A stretch of DNA of 64,000 nt from Elysia chlorotica (taxonomy: Eukaryota; Mollusca; Gastropoda; Plakobranchidae): assembly GCA_003991915.1 (NCBI GenBank), contig RQTK01000012.1, forward strand, positions 448,766 through 512,765. The letters are read 5' to 3'. The notes under the pieces were generated by a model. It made no database searches. It saw nothing but the letters and a program-made list of their open reading frames with translations, and was not told the origin of the DNA. Shown piece after piece: positions 1 to 52,147 of the stretch; positions within the stretch are counted from its first letter, which is position 1, and each line of letters begins with the position of its first letter. Both the position numbers and the translations under genes were made by a program.

Positions 1-960
1 AGTGGCGTCTACATCAATGAGTGATCTTAAGTGGTTTATTTTTCTCAGCTCAACAAAACTTACTTTTCTAACATAAGAAACAGATTTATCCATAGTTAAA
101 TCTTTGTCAATAATGACACTTCAATTTTTAATTTCAAATGATATAGGAAGTTCTTCACCATTGATGAACACATTTTTACAAATAAGTTGCTTAGTTTGTG
201 ATGGTGTTTTGACACCATTCATCTTAAGTTTGTTTGCAGTCATCCATTCCTTAACTGATGTAACACATTCATTTCGGTCAGCTAATAAAACATCAACTTC
301 TAAGGGCATGACAGACTAGTGCAATTGTGTGTCGTCTGCATAGATGACATCAAAAAGAATGCTTTGATTTAATATTTGAGAGGGACTGGGAATATAAAGA
401 GAAAAGAACTGGCCTGTGAGTGGAACCTTTAGGAACACCAAATTTCATAGTCAGCTTGATTTTTGGGTATTTATATGTACTTGTTGCTGCCAATTTGACA
501 AATAGGATCCAAACCATTTTAAAACTGAATTAAGAAGACTGCAAGATGTTGAACATTTTTTTTTAAAAGAATTGTGTGATCAATTGTGTCAAATGCTGCA
601 CATAGGTCAAGCAATGCAAGCACTGACACTTTCCCTTCATCACTAGTTTATAAAAGATCCGATATTACCCTAAGTAATGCTGTCTCAGTACTATGTTTAC
701 TTTTGTAAACTGATTGAAAAGGTTCTTTTTTTTAATAATTCTTGGTAAAATGTTCTTCTATTTGTCTTAACAGAACTTTTGCTAAAATCTTTGACTTTAT
801 GGTAGCTTTGATACAGGTCTGTAGTTTTCATTACATTCCGATCTAAGTTGTTTTTCTTCAACATAGGTTTTGAACAGTACCAAAAGTCAGATTCAATAAT
901 AGTTTTAATATTAGTAATACTGGGCAACAAAATATGTATGCATTTGTCTGATTTCAAGCC
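1..960 (-). pseudogene. Decayed CR1-like LINE reverse transcriptase fragment
   Basis: On the minus strand, short open stretches match the same RT family as 52110-53495: YCSKPMLKKNNLDRN near 890-840 (thumb-side start), an 'aafDtiDH'-like zone near 590, and VKEWMTANKLKMNGVK near 260-210. Many stops and frameshifts; the 3' end lies left of the window. Confidence 0.6.
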
Positions 961-3060
961 CTACTGGTTGGTTTCAGTAAAATGTGACTGACTGAGAGTC
1001 ATGGTATCCACACTGTCTCATCCTTAATTGTTGGATGTTATTCTTGGGACCCATTCTCAATATAGCATATATAGAGCCAAAGTTAGACCTTATGCAACAA
1101 ATGAAAACTCAAACCAGCATAAAGTCTATTTATAACTTAAGAGTATTTTCTTCTTTCGAAATATTGTTCACGTTTTCTTTTAAATCTGTATAGAGATCCA
1201 GTACAATACGACACAAATGTGAACAGAAGGCCTGAGGATATGGAGGACGTAAAGAAGCGGTCTCAAACGTAAGTAATGTGAGTTGCTGCTTGGGTGGCAG
1301 ACTGACTAAAATCAGATTACAGATAGTGATGTTTTCTGTCACTGAGTCTTCTTGCCGGACATTTGCTTTTGACTATACTTGCGAAAGAGCATTAGTCGTC
1401 CGCTATTCTGCCTGCTTCCGTTGTTTTTTGTTGTTGTATTTTCAAACTAGTATTTACATACTGTTCCCATCTCCTTTTTGGTCTACCTCTACCTCTCCTG
1501 CCTTTCAATTTATTTCATCTTTGACTCCAGAATGTGTTTCTATCATCATCATTGCCTGGTAAGTTTGGCAGTATGTAGGCCACAAACCAAAGAGTATCCC
1601 TTTCCATATTTATCTCTTTTGTTTTTACAACCTGATCGCATCCAGATAGGATTCTGGTATAGTGGTTATCTTGTGATGCTTTACGTGGCCAAATACTTTA
1701 GCTGTAGCTTTTTCATGATTACCATTGTGGGTGTAAGGCCCATCCTGAACAACCCTTGTTCATTTGGATTTTTTTCAGAAATGGATTTGCTGAGTAAATG
1801 GACGATATCATTTTTGTATTTCTCACAAACCCACTTTTACTTTCTGCTTCGTTCTTTTGTCTTTGTGACTCCTTGACTCTCCCTTCAGAAGCCTCTCTTT
1901 CACCCTCTTTATTTCTTTATTTTGTTCTTTGTTTCTCCCCCTTGTTCATAATTATTTGCTGTCTCTTGCACCTGCATGTGTAATTTTTACTGAACTTCTT
2001 TAACCACTTGAGTGCATAGGGGTCAAATGTGATACCTATTTTAAAGGCGATAGTACAGATTTGTATGTACATTACTGTGAGTACTGAATGGCTGTCCATT
2101 TTCATTCACTGGATGAAATCATCTTCAACTCCAACACTTTCAGAACATAGTTCAATGAAGTTCAAATTTATCATCAGTTATGCTCTATGGGTGCATTATT
2201 TTTAAAATTATACTTGGGCATTCAAGTGGTTACACTGCATCACTGAAAATGTTTATAAAAAAAAAATTATCTATTTAATGCAATCCCACCTGTGCCATTA
2301 CAGGCCAAGTAAGTCCCTGTCCCTAAGAGAAGGAAATTAACCCTGCACAAAAACACACATTTAAAATCAATGATCGCAAGTGAACTAAACAAGATAAAAT
2401 TATGAAGTGAAGTTGAAAAAAGATAAAAGATTTTGAATTTCTTTTATGCTTGTGGGTCAGTGACACCAGAAACAAGGGTTGGGTCATCACACTCTTAATT
2501 ATTGGGTCTATCAATCACTCCGACTACAACATAGATCTACATTCACACTCCATTCATCAGCTGGGCCTGGCTCAAAAGTCCTTCCCTCACAATAATTAGA
2601 CTCTACACCAATCTCATCATCAGCATCTCACTTCCAATCATTTCATCTTTATTGTATTCAGACGACCATTCATAGACCTAGAGCTGGTCCTGTAATTGTT
2701 CAAAATTGGCGGAAAAAAGTGAAGTGTGAAGCTTGTTTTTAGAACTCATTCTGGGCGAAAAAGATACAACGAAAAAAAAATACTAGAGAAAACTAAACGT
2801 ATGAAGTTTACAGGATATTTCCTCTGATAATTTCACAAGTACTAAGTAACGAAAGTAATCACAAAGAAAGCGAAACTAAACGAGCAGTTATAGGTGATAT
2901 AGGTAGGCCTACACAATATAGGGGTCCATACGGGCAAGGGCAGGTGGTATAGGTCTGAATTAGTTAAATTCATCTTAAATATGGGTTTATAATGGTAAGG
3001 GTTTTTTAAAAGAACAATTACTGTAGTCAAAATATGTCAATTTGAAATTCTCCCCTCCAG
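961..3060. other. No coding exon recognised (intron upstream of the polycystin loop exon)
   Basis: AT-rich sequence. Around 1040-1090 there is a worn SINE-tail match (cttgggacc...caatatagc). A pyrimidine-rich stretch lies at 1780-1975. Open stretches at 1278-1876 have no family resemblance and are probably chance. Confidence 0.5.
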
Positions 3061-41731
<38,671 letters not shown>

Positions 41732-41743
41732 TGTGACGGAACA

Positions 41744-41749
41744 AATAAA
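41744..41749 (+). terminator. Candidate polyadenylation signal
   Basis: AATAAA starts 13 bp after the polycystin stop codon. This would make an unusually short 3' UTR, so a later signal may be used instead. Confidence 0.45.
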
Positions 41750-42920
41750 ATTGATCAACCTTTTCCAAACGTTGACACTAAAACTCTTTTATTCCCTCAG
41801 GGTGTGTTTATATAAAGCCTATTATTCCCTCCAGACCTCACAGCAGTACGTAATTTGTACGGCAAATTATGCCTTACGTCCTTGCCGTATTTCAGCGATT
41901 TGAAAATACTACGACTTAAAACTTCTGTATCTAGCCACTGGTTCAAATGTGGTCCAACAAACTGCGCTATATACAAACAATATAGGATTGTGGATATTAC
42001 CTACCCGATCATACATCCGTTTTTTGATTTTTCAATACAATGACTATTACAATTAGTTTTATTAGTTAATTCAAGGTATATAAATAGACAACTTTTTTTA
42101 TACTAGTGTCTGGTTATAATCTTTTGTTTAGGTTGTGTTCAATAGCTAAATACACAGTTGATGTCTGCATTGCAAAGCATGAATTTAGTTAAATGTAATG
42201 TGGGTTAGACCTGGTCAAGGTCCTTATTATCTAACCTGATCTTTCTACTTTGAAGGTACCAATATTGGTGAACGAGTTTTAGCTGTGCTAGAGCATATTG
42301 TATTATTCGGTTCTTTTTCTCTGAACAACCATGTCATGTGCTATGTGTTCCTGTGGTTTATGACCTGACTCTGTGTCACTGGTGTTGTTGTCAGTGCATA
42401 GGGATGTGCATGTTGCGCCCACATGCAACCAATGAGTTACCTTAAATAGGAATGGCCCTTTTATGCTCACAATAATCTGAGGTAAGAATGCAGGGGCCAC
42501 CAGTCTGCATCGAAGATTGCCTTTTATTTTTATCCATCAGTTGATGGCACAGGGTAAGATCACGCCCCTGTCCCTGTTATTACTTAGTCATAGCCTAGTT
42601 GCTGACGGATAGACTTTTCCGCATTAAACCAAAGCTTTTCCTGCAACTTGAATACATGGCCGAGAAAATTGTAATATACTTTTGAGCAGTTATTCTCTTC
42701 TCCCCATCTTACTATCCTTAACTTTCACATTGTTAACAAGAAATAGGGAGGAAGCAGGGGGTTCTAGTGTTGATCGTTTGAACCAAAATTAAGCCCAAGT
42801 ACTATATGGTTCACATGACACACATAGATAGATATATATGTTGGGGTTTTTTTTTTAATATAATGAGGAATTTCCTTGACATTCTCTAGGTTTTGTCATT
42901 TGTCAGTTAGCATTCAATGA

Positions 42921-43095
42921 TTCGCAGTAATCAAGGCGTCCAAAAACAGAAGGCCAAGTCACCGAATTGAAATAAGTGAAAAGATTTTTGCGTACCAAGG
43001 GTAAAAGTGATTTTATTTCTTTTAATTCTAAGCATAGATAGGACAGAGTTATACTTAGAGAGTATTTTTCAGCCCACACGATCAGCCTACATTGC
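42921..43095. repeat. Dispersed repeat pair, copy 1
   Basis: Shares 'caaggcgtccaaaaacaga', 'ggccaagtcaccga' and 'ttttcagcccacac' in the same order with 44428-44600. Family unknown. Confidence 0.55.
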
Positions 43096-44427
43096 AAAAA
43101 TGTGAAATGTTCTATCTATGTGCGCACTATTTTGGGTTATTTTTTAAAGTTCATAAATGATTGGTCATTTTATACCTATTTTGTCCCTCTATTGTTGCTT
43201 AATACAAGTTGCGCAGCGCGATGCGAAGATGTTCAAAATATAGCTCACTTTGATTCTTGCTGCAAGTTTATGAATATTTCGGTGACTTTGCCTTCTATTT
43301 TTGGAAGCCTTGGTAGTAATACATTAAGTATAATAATTATACAATTTAATTTATCTAGTTTAGATTTTTATACTTTATATTAAAGCTCGATCACAGAGGC
43401 CTAAACCCATTTCTTATTTATACAGTTCAATTTACATATCAATGTTTTTTCTTAGATTTATTAGCTCTGTAGTCAACTGTATTTATCTTTGTATCTCATT
43501 GACATATAACATTATAACAGGGTTTGTAAAAAGAAAGTGTCCCTTCTTATACATGTATCTCTATGGTATTAATTAAATCCAAGATTTTTTTAATGTTTTA
43601 AATCTTTTAACTTTTAAAAACGATTTCACAATTTTTCATCCCTGAACCTTACAATTTAGAACTTTCAGTTTACCTTTAGTGACCCTTTCTTTTGTTAAAG
43701 TTTTAATAAATTTATTATCTAACTCATCCAAACCTCTTTGGACTTTGAGACATGATCATCCCTAATTATAACCATCAAGATGATATATTAAAATTTTGTT
43801 TTTCTTTCTATTAAAAAGAAGTGATTTCTCGAAGAGACATTATGTTCAATTTCTTTTTTTAGTTTTTAGTTCATCTCGGAGTCTTACACTGTGGTTATTA
43901 CTCTCAGACCAAAGTTTGGTCGGCAGGCCTGTTCCTTCCCTTTCACCACTTTCATTTATGAGGGGGGGGGAAATGGTAAAGTTTGATCTTAAAGCATCAA
44001 CCGGTGCTGTGCCAATCAACGCGAGGCTGTCTAGTGCTGCGTCGTGAGAGGGTTAATGTGTGCAATGCTTTTTGCTCAACTTTTATAGAAATAGTCATTC
44101 TGTGAGAGCTTCATTTGAGTTTGGATCACCGATTTTTATAGCAGCAGCACTGTCACGCCCACGTTATTGGCTGTACATGTGATATAGACATTTTATTTCA
44201 AAGATAAAGAGCTTGAGTTTTCAAATCTACAATAAAAACTTGACCTATCTGATTTGTTCAAAAGATATGAGTAATATTAGAAAAACCTCAAATAGAGTGC
44301 AATTCATGAGCATTCTTGACAAAATACTTTGACTCCATTGAGTTAAAGCTCCCCTTTTTATTTTGTTCCCAAGCCACCAGACCTATGGGGGCTGGCACTG
44401 CTGCCGATATGGAAGACAAAGCCCTTA

Positions 44428-44600
44428 TCAAGACATCCAAAACAGACGGTCAAGTCACCAAGCATAGTGTGCTCTCTTAATGTCTAATTACATTGGCAGG
44501 ATAGTTTGGAAAAAATGATACATGTAGTTGTATAGACAGAAGTTTTCAGCCAACACAGAAACATTGAACGTCCTGCAACAGACTATTCTACAGTGAATTT
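44428..44600. repeat. Dispersed repeat pair, copy 2
   Basis: Counterpart of 42921-43095 ('caagacatccaaaacagacg', 'gtcaagtcacc', 'ttttcagccaacac'). Confidence 0.55.
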
Positions 44601-47309
44601 AGGTATACAATTAAATTTTGTTTTTATAATATGTCTTAATTTTAATCTCACTTTGTTATACATCTTTATACCGCCAGGCTAGTTTGCTTTGACTTATCAT
44701 ATATCTACTTCCATGCAACCAGGCTAGTTTGCCCAAGTTCTTGCTATGATACTTTCCCTCTTAAGTATAAGATATTGTTTCTTGCTTGGCTCCGCGTTGA
44801 TAGAGAATATGTAAAAGAAGACAGAGCAGTTTGGGTTGACAGTCATGCTGGTGTAGAAGTCAAACCTCTCAGATCATAAGGTGTTTTAATTTTAAATTCA
44901 ATTGATTTTTTTCTGCTGTTTTGTTTTTTAAAATTTGCCATGAACTCTTGACTTTTTAAAACGTGTAATTTGCATCATACCTTCAGAGATGCTTATCAAG
45001 TACATGCAAGTACACGCAAAGGACTTCATGAAAGAAGACGCGGGTCACATATATTTTTATTCCATTTTGAGAAAACCTAATAAGCAATATTAAGTTTTGA
45101 AAAATCACTGAGCTGGTTAAATGTTAATTTTTTCAAACCAACAACTGCGCCTGACTCTGATTGTTAATCCCTATTCTTGATACTCCTTTAGCAAAACCTG
45201 CATCGCAACACACAGTAGTAAGGATGGTTACAATTAAATTATAGACAAATTGTCACAGCCTCAGTTTGTCACAGGTTCAGTTTGTCACTAGATATATAAA
45301 AGGTTTTCACTGGCACTTCTCTGTAGGAATAGATGAACGATTGTTTTAATTAAATTTTTCCATAATTGTAGACATTCAAATTTTTTAAAAATCTGTAAAT
45401 ACTCCATCTATATCTAGTACAAAGAGGTTAGATTGTCCCTCTAGAAATATGCGCACACATCCGACTCAGCACCTGTCACTTAAAGCTAAAAGAACAAATT
45501 GTCGATTGTTTTCATAAAAAATTGACTTTGTATTTTTGTTTTCAAAGAAAACCGGCGTTTTGGTTCTCTTAGACACTCCTTTTTACTTTGGTCACTTTTA
45601 ATTATAAAAGAGTTTTGAGTTATAATCAAATGTAGTCGACTCACGGCGTGGCATCAACGATACTTTTGTCAGCCCAGATTGGTGCTGACTGATCAAGGTC
45701 AATGGGGTTCAACCTTTGATCAGCCCAGGTAACCTGTGAGCAAGCATGCAGTATCGTCGATATATTCGGTTTTATTTTCATCTCTCAAGAATTGAATATG
45801 AAGAAAAGCAAAGTAATGATAAAGTGAAATTAGATCTAATTTAAAAAAATGATAATTGCAGACTGATACAAAATAAAGATGCATACTTACTTAGTTACTA
45901 AGATATTGTGCATCGTAACAAGGGGAAGGAGGTGGGTAGGTCAGTCACTCAGTGCGGCTGTTTCAAAAAGCGTCATGAAAAAGGGGGTGAGGGTTCCTGA
46001 TCATTTGATCATAGAAGTTTTTTAATTAACCTTTTCACCTCTTTCTGTCTGCCAGAGGCTGTTGCTATGGGTTAAAATCAATGTACTTTAATTAATTAAA
46101 TTAGAGCACTACGACATTGTCAAGTCTGTTGTATATTTCTGCTTTTACTTTTAGCTATTTTTAGTGAAACAAACAACTTATGTAGCTTTTAAGCCTAACA
46201 GTATTCATATTTATTGTGAAAATTAACTTTTGGGGATTGCAAAAGCAAGCAAGAGCATGTGCATATGTCAGATTTTTCGCATAGTTTGCTTTTTCTTTTG
46301 CATAATATTGGCATAATTTTGCCCCAAAATGGCAGTTATGCAGGGACAGGTAAGATCTAGTTACGTATCTACATAAATAATTATTACGCCTTTCACTGAA
46401 ACAAAACCAAACCATCACAGGACCTAAATGATCTACTCGTCTAATACCACTTAAGTTTTCAAAAGGTTTTTGACAAACTTGGCCTGTGACATCCTAAAGC
46501 TGTGACCAATGGGCACACTTCGTCGTCCTGCCATTGAAGTGTTGAAATTGTCAACTGCGATATATATCAAGCTTTGCCATTATAATTGAGAAAATCTGCA
46601 GTTTCCTATCCTGTTATATTTTACATTGTTATTAAAATCTTTATACAAAGCAAACATGGATTTTCTTCATTTCTTTATATCACTCCCTCTATTCAAAGAC
46701 AAAACTTTTAGAATTTAACTTATGATCCACTGCTTCCCTCTTAGTCTTATTCTTTCTGCCTCTCTATCTTAAGCTCTCTCTCTCTCTCTGTTTCACTGTC
46801 TCATTCTATTTGTCTGTCTATCTGTTTCTGTATCTGCCGTCTTTTTATACTTTTCACCACCTTTCTACTAGCTAGTTACCCATCTTTTAATTTTATAATC
46901 ATAATACATACTGAGAGAGAGAGATGTGAAATTTAATATGGTTTTATTAATGGAAAGAAAAAGAGAGATGGGCTAAAGATGAAAAGAGACAGGGTTGCAG
47001 AGGTAGGGACAGAGAAAGATAATACAGATCAGTTAAATGGAGAATAATTTCCCTATTATCATTTTACTCACAGCTCACAACAAAAGAAAAATATTTCGTT
47101 GCAGTCTCAAGAACGTCGCTGTTGTAAAAAGAGATAAACTGATCTATATGAAACAAATCAATACTTACAAGCTTCAGTGGAAACTCAGCCCTAACAATCA
47201 GGTGAAGAGAGAAGACATCCTATCTGATCTATATTGATGAAAAGTCATCTTTATTGTCTATCATGGGCTTAAACAGAAATCCTACTAGGTACTATCCCTA
47301 CTCCGTCAC

Positions 47310-47385
47310 TGTGTGGCAGCACATATTGTCACGTGTCAGTCTTGAGACCCATCCGCAACACACTGGACGTCAAGAAACCACCACC
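47310..47385 (+). mobile_element. SINE tail fragment
   Basis: 'gtgtggcagcacatattgtc' and 'gtgtcagtcttgagaccc' match the 3' half of the window's SINE family in plus orientation. Confidence 0.5.
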
Positions 47386-49233
47386 AAACCATATCTTGAC
47401 TGCTCTATGTTGCTGATGCATCTGTCCAGCATGAAGACAACCCCATGAGGTGGGATGCTCTCTGTCTAATTTAGTCTAATCCGCTAATGTCAGTACAAGT
47501 TCTAGATAAAATGTCTATTATGATTATGAACAAATGTTCATACTATAGACCTGACAAACGCATCAGATTGAATGCAATAGTTGCGACTCGATTTGAATTT
47601 TGATTCTGCAACAAATTCCTAAATGAACCAATGACTGGACCTACATCTTCAAGAACAAACCTAACATGTAGTAAATGTGCTTTGGCGTATGTTTTGCAAC
47701 AAACGGAATTAAGTAAAATGCAGAGTAAAAAGTTTGGGACATCTTTTCTTCTGTCAATTGTCCGTCTCTCTCTCTCTCTCTGTATGTCTGTCTGCCTCTC
47801 TGGCTGATTCTCTCTCTTTCTCTCTATCTCTATTTCTCTCTGACCTCAGCTGTAAAATGATCTTTCCAAGTTTCGAACACTATGAATCTCAAGTATATTA
47901 GACTTATGAGTTGAAATAATGCCATTTTACAGGTGACACGAGGTTTCCTTTCCTTCCAGTTAGCCTTAAAGTTAGTCTTCCTCACACGTATATAGAATAA
48001 AAATAACTGAGTTTCGAGTTGAGTCGTGAAAAGGAACCAAAATAATTTATTTATTGGTCGAGGCTTACCTGTAAGTGTAAGCTGAAGGCTGATTGTAATT
48101 CTGGCGTCCTGTTATATTATTATACTAACTTCCATTGGATTTGCTTGAGTTGTACAGCATCACACTTAGCTTACAACTGACAGCACAGTTTTACAAGCAA
48201 GAAGACTTGACACATAAAAAAAAAAAGTTTTGGCAGGCAGAAGTTCTTAGAAAAAATATTTATTGTATCACATTCAACATAATCATTTTGGATTTACCAT
48301 GCGTGTATGTATGTACAGCCAAAATGAAACAAAAATATTTATATAAAACTCATTGACTAAAAACGGTAACTGTTCAGAAAAAAAAGTATTTTCATTAAGA
48401 GACTCGCATTCATACAGGATTTATTGAATTTGTTCCTCATGTATGCTTAAATAATAATAATATAAAAAAATTCACAAAAAAAAAAAAAAAGGACGGAATA
48501 GTTAGTTTTAATTTATATAGAACAACATCACACACAAAACAAGTAAAAAGAATAATTATGTATTCCATGGCAGTGATTTTCAAACTTATATTACAGTGTA
48601 GTCTGTATGAAAAGAAGATAGAGATGGAGAGCAAGATAAAGATAGAGTGGGACAGATAGGAAGAGAAGGAAAGACAGAGAGATAAAAAGTAAGTGAGAGA
48701 CAGAGTGACAGATAGAGATAGAGAAGGAAAAAGGCGGACACAATGAGAGAGAGAGAGGTACTTGTGTTAATAAAACCCTAGTTTGACTGACATCCTAGTC
48801 ATTAATATCCATCACTGGACAACAACAATGGACTACTTTTCACTGGAAAGGACACAGGTTGACAACCGTCATATAGCAGAATGGAATGTGATTTTCTTCA
48901 ATATCCGTAACACAGTGGCCTAAAATCGGCTTCTATTCTACACATATGCGGACATTGAGTATGCTCGCTCTTTCTAATTGATAGGCTATCGGGGTGATTC
49001 AGGCACAGTTTACACTTTTCTTTATGGAGTAATTTAAACTAGTGTTCAGAAGCATCAAATGCTTATTAAGAGGCTGGAAAAATTTAAACTCTCTCCTTCC
49101 TGGAACCATAGATAAATATCTAACCCCTTCAAAATTATAAAACATCTTTGTACTTTATAGAGTATTTTTAATATACTTCAAGTGCCTTGTGCCTGATTCA
49201 CCCACATCAACAAAAATGTAGTTTCTTGTGTTC

Positions 49234-49300
49234 TCAGTTGTAGCCAGACATCTTTAGGATTTCAGCAGCCACCGTAGTCAGTGCAATATCTGCGTGGGAA
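49234..49300 (-). CDS. ULK4: ULK4-like terminal exon
   Basis: Acceptor aatctttttttcag, then SSHADIALTTVAAEILKMSG and YN-stop. The stop TGA is at 49236-49234. The 3' UTR runs into the spacer; one candidate AATAAA on this strand is at 48425-48420, about 0.8 kb downstream, unproven. Confidence 0.68.
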
Positions 49301-49424
49301 CTGAAAAAAAGATTTATAGCCCACATATTTATTTTTCTCGTATTATAACTGAATACCTTCAATTGTTTACTGGTGTAAATATATCAATGGTGTGTGAGTG
49401 GTCAAATTGTTAATAACATTATAC

Positions 49425-49493
<69 letters not shown>

Positions 49494-52116
49494 TGGGGAA
49501 TATAATGCTCATTTTCGTGCCCGATCCCGAATGACTCTCAATGTAGTCATGCTGAATAATTACGATTGATAATGACCTAGCCGCACCGCCTCAACCGATA
49601 TTAGATCAACGATTAGCCTTATTCTACAACATTAATTATGTAATAAACATAGGACCCCTTGAACAAAGATATGTTCACTGTCAAGCATTAAAATGTAAAG
49701 GTGAAACAAAAGTGTTTTGTTGCTCCAACGGGCCACAAAGTTGGATATTTTCACTCAGCTCCTCATCGGCATAGCAGATTTATTTAATAACAAAAGTTCT
49801 GAAAGCAAAAACATGTTTTAGAAAATGTAAGACAGTTCAACCCCATCTTTCAAATGATGTCACCACGGCAAAGGCAAGAAACCTCGTCTGCTCAGAAGTG
49901 TTTTTATATTGTCTGTGTAAATGTAACTGCTAACAAAACTTACCTGTTCAATGAACAGGACACCCGCTAGTTATTATAAAAAAAAAAAAAAGAAATTATT
50001 ATTATTATTTTGAAAAGGAGAAATTGAGCGCAAAAAAATGGCAGTGAGAGATAAAACTTACCTGGCAGTGTCAGCCAGAGACTGGATAGTCTTTGCCAGG
50101 TTGACTCCTTGCTTTTTCATTGTGTCCAAGTGGCGGGCATCTGTTGTTAACTGGGCAGGGAAGAGCATATAAAATCAGTATACTCTCCATATAATGCATG
50201 ACAGAGGGAAGCACGCACATTTTCTAAAGGCTTACAGATTGAAATTTTTACTCGTAAGTTTAAATTTTTAGATTGACATTTTTAGATATGGTTGTAGCAT
50301 AAAAGTAATTACCAGACGTTTGATGACCCGCAGCAAAACCTTTTGTTTTTTGGCTTCTGTTGATTTCAAGGCTTTACTATAACAGTCCTGAGGAAAGTTA
50401 AAAAATGCATTGAGAGAGATGAAGAGGTAGATGATTTCAATTTAATGAAAACATTTTTTACGAAGAAAAAAAACAGCTAGCATTCAAATTCTTGCAATAA
50501 CAGATAAAGAAATTTTTAAAAAATCACCATCTTCAAAATAATGAATGAACATATCATTAGCGGTAGAAAGTACAAAGGACCCCCCATAAAGTGACGCAAG
50601 CATGTCGTTATATGCAAAAATTTTGTTTGAACCTTACTCTAATTTAAACAGAAGATGCAACAACCTTTCGGCTACTTTTTAATACAGATTTCAGGTAAAT
50701 TCAGGCATTGTTGCCAACATGATTGAAGTGAACATCTACCCTATCTGTAAAAATTAGGTTCAAGCGTGATAAACCAGGTTCATTTCTTTATAGAGTATAG
50801 TGTATATACATATACAGCTTCCATCGGAGTGAGAATGCATCAATTGCAATTGAGACTATATTAAAAACTAGCTGACAGTTTGGTTCAACTTGGGAGAAAA
50901 TTTGAGTTCAGTCCAAATTAAACTTTCTATTTGTCAATGATTTGCATTTCTTTTGATAACAAGACCCGTACACAGTAAAAACGTCTTGTGTCTTTAATGC
51001 TAGACTATATTTCTATTAGTCAAACTATTCAATAAAAAATTCAAACAATTTATGCAATGCTGGTTCACGATACCATGTTTTCTGGCGCCAAGGCATCTCT
51101 GTTCTCTCCGCCAAAGAGCTGAACCAGCAGAGAGAGACACTTGATGGCCAGGTCCTGAATCTCTGTGTCCTCGTAACACAGCTGGAGGGACAAAGTGTGA
51201 CACAAATACGATTGTAGCAATCTAGGTGTATACAGAAACATGAAATATACAATCTAAATGCTAACACCCTATTACAATGTATGCAATCCTGTATGATTCT
51301 CACACAGCCCAGGAAACCACTATGGTTTCCTTTTTTTGACTTGGGATATATTTGTACATATGTTGCTAAAGAAAGGCATCAATTGCGTCGAAAAAAAGTA
51401 GGGACAAATTTACTCCACATGGTATAGGGAAAATAAAAAACATCCATTAAACCCATAACTATTACTAAAGCTACTAAAGCATAGTCTCATAACATACTCC
51501 TTAAGAATCTAGAAGATGCTAAGCTAGGAAAGAGAGAAAGTCTGCCTCCAAAAGGAGCACCAAAACTTTCTAAATATATGCAAGACATGACTGTAAACTG
51601 TGATTCTCACAAGTGCAGTTTTATAACATACTCAGTAAGGATCTTAGATATGCTAAGCTAGGATAGAAAAAGATAAAGAGCTTCTCTCCACCGAGAACAC
51701 TATAGTTCTCTAAACAATACATGTTTGTATAAACTAGCTTTCACCAGGGTAGTTTTATAACATATTCTTTGTAGATATTGGAAATACTATGCTACAAAAG
51801 AGCTTCTCTCCAGCAAGAACACAATAGTTTTCTAAACAATAAATGTTTGTAAACTGTGGTTCTCACCAACTGAGTGAGCAGAGACGTCAGATCCGTCAGG
51901 CTTTTGTTCATCATCAGCAGCTGCTCCCCAAACTCGGCCTCTTTCTGGGCTCCGTCGCCACCTTTGTTCTTCACCTAAAACAGTAGTTTGTTCAGAACAT
52001 AAAGCATGCAAGAGGAAATACATTTTTGCTAAAAAAAATAACACTATGAAGTTTCTGCTTGCTGAACATGACTTGCGTCTTCCAACAATATTGGAATTGC
52101 TTTGCCGATAAAATGA

Positions 52117-52147
<31 letters not shown>

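Larger units (their letters stand above)
41750..49233. other. Spacer between convergent polycystin and ULK4-like genes
   Basis: About 7.5 kb, AT-rich. I find no exon with credible splice sites or family match. Contents: a repeat pair at 42921-43095 and 44428-44600, a SINE fragment near 47310, CT-rich low complexity at 46730-46860 and 47760-47845, and GA-rich low complexity at 48615-48760. It should also include the 3' UTRs of both genes. Confidence 0.55.

Noticed and set aside
1278..1876. Upstream polycystin membrane exon in the hydrophobic open frames
   Set aside because: No matching splice donor phase and no family resemblance; the hydrophobicity comes from T-rich sequence.
46161..48634. 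Small genes in the convergent spacer
   Set aside because: Only short open frames in AT-rich DNA, without splice-consistent neighbours or recognisable domains.
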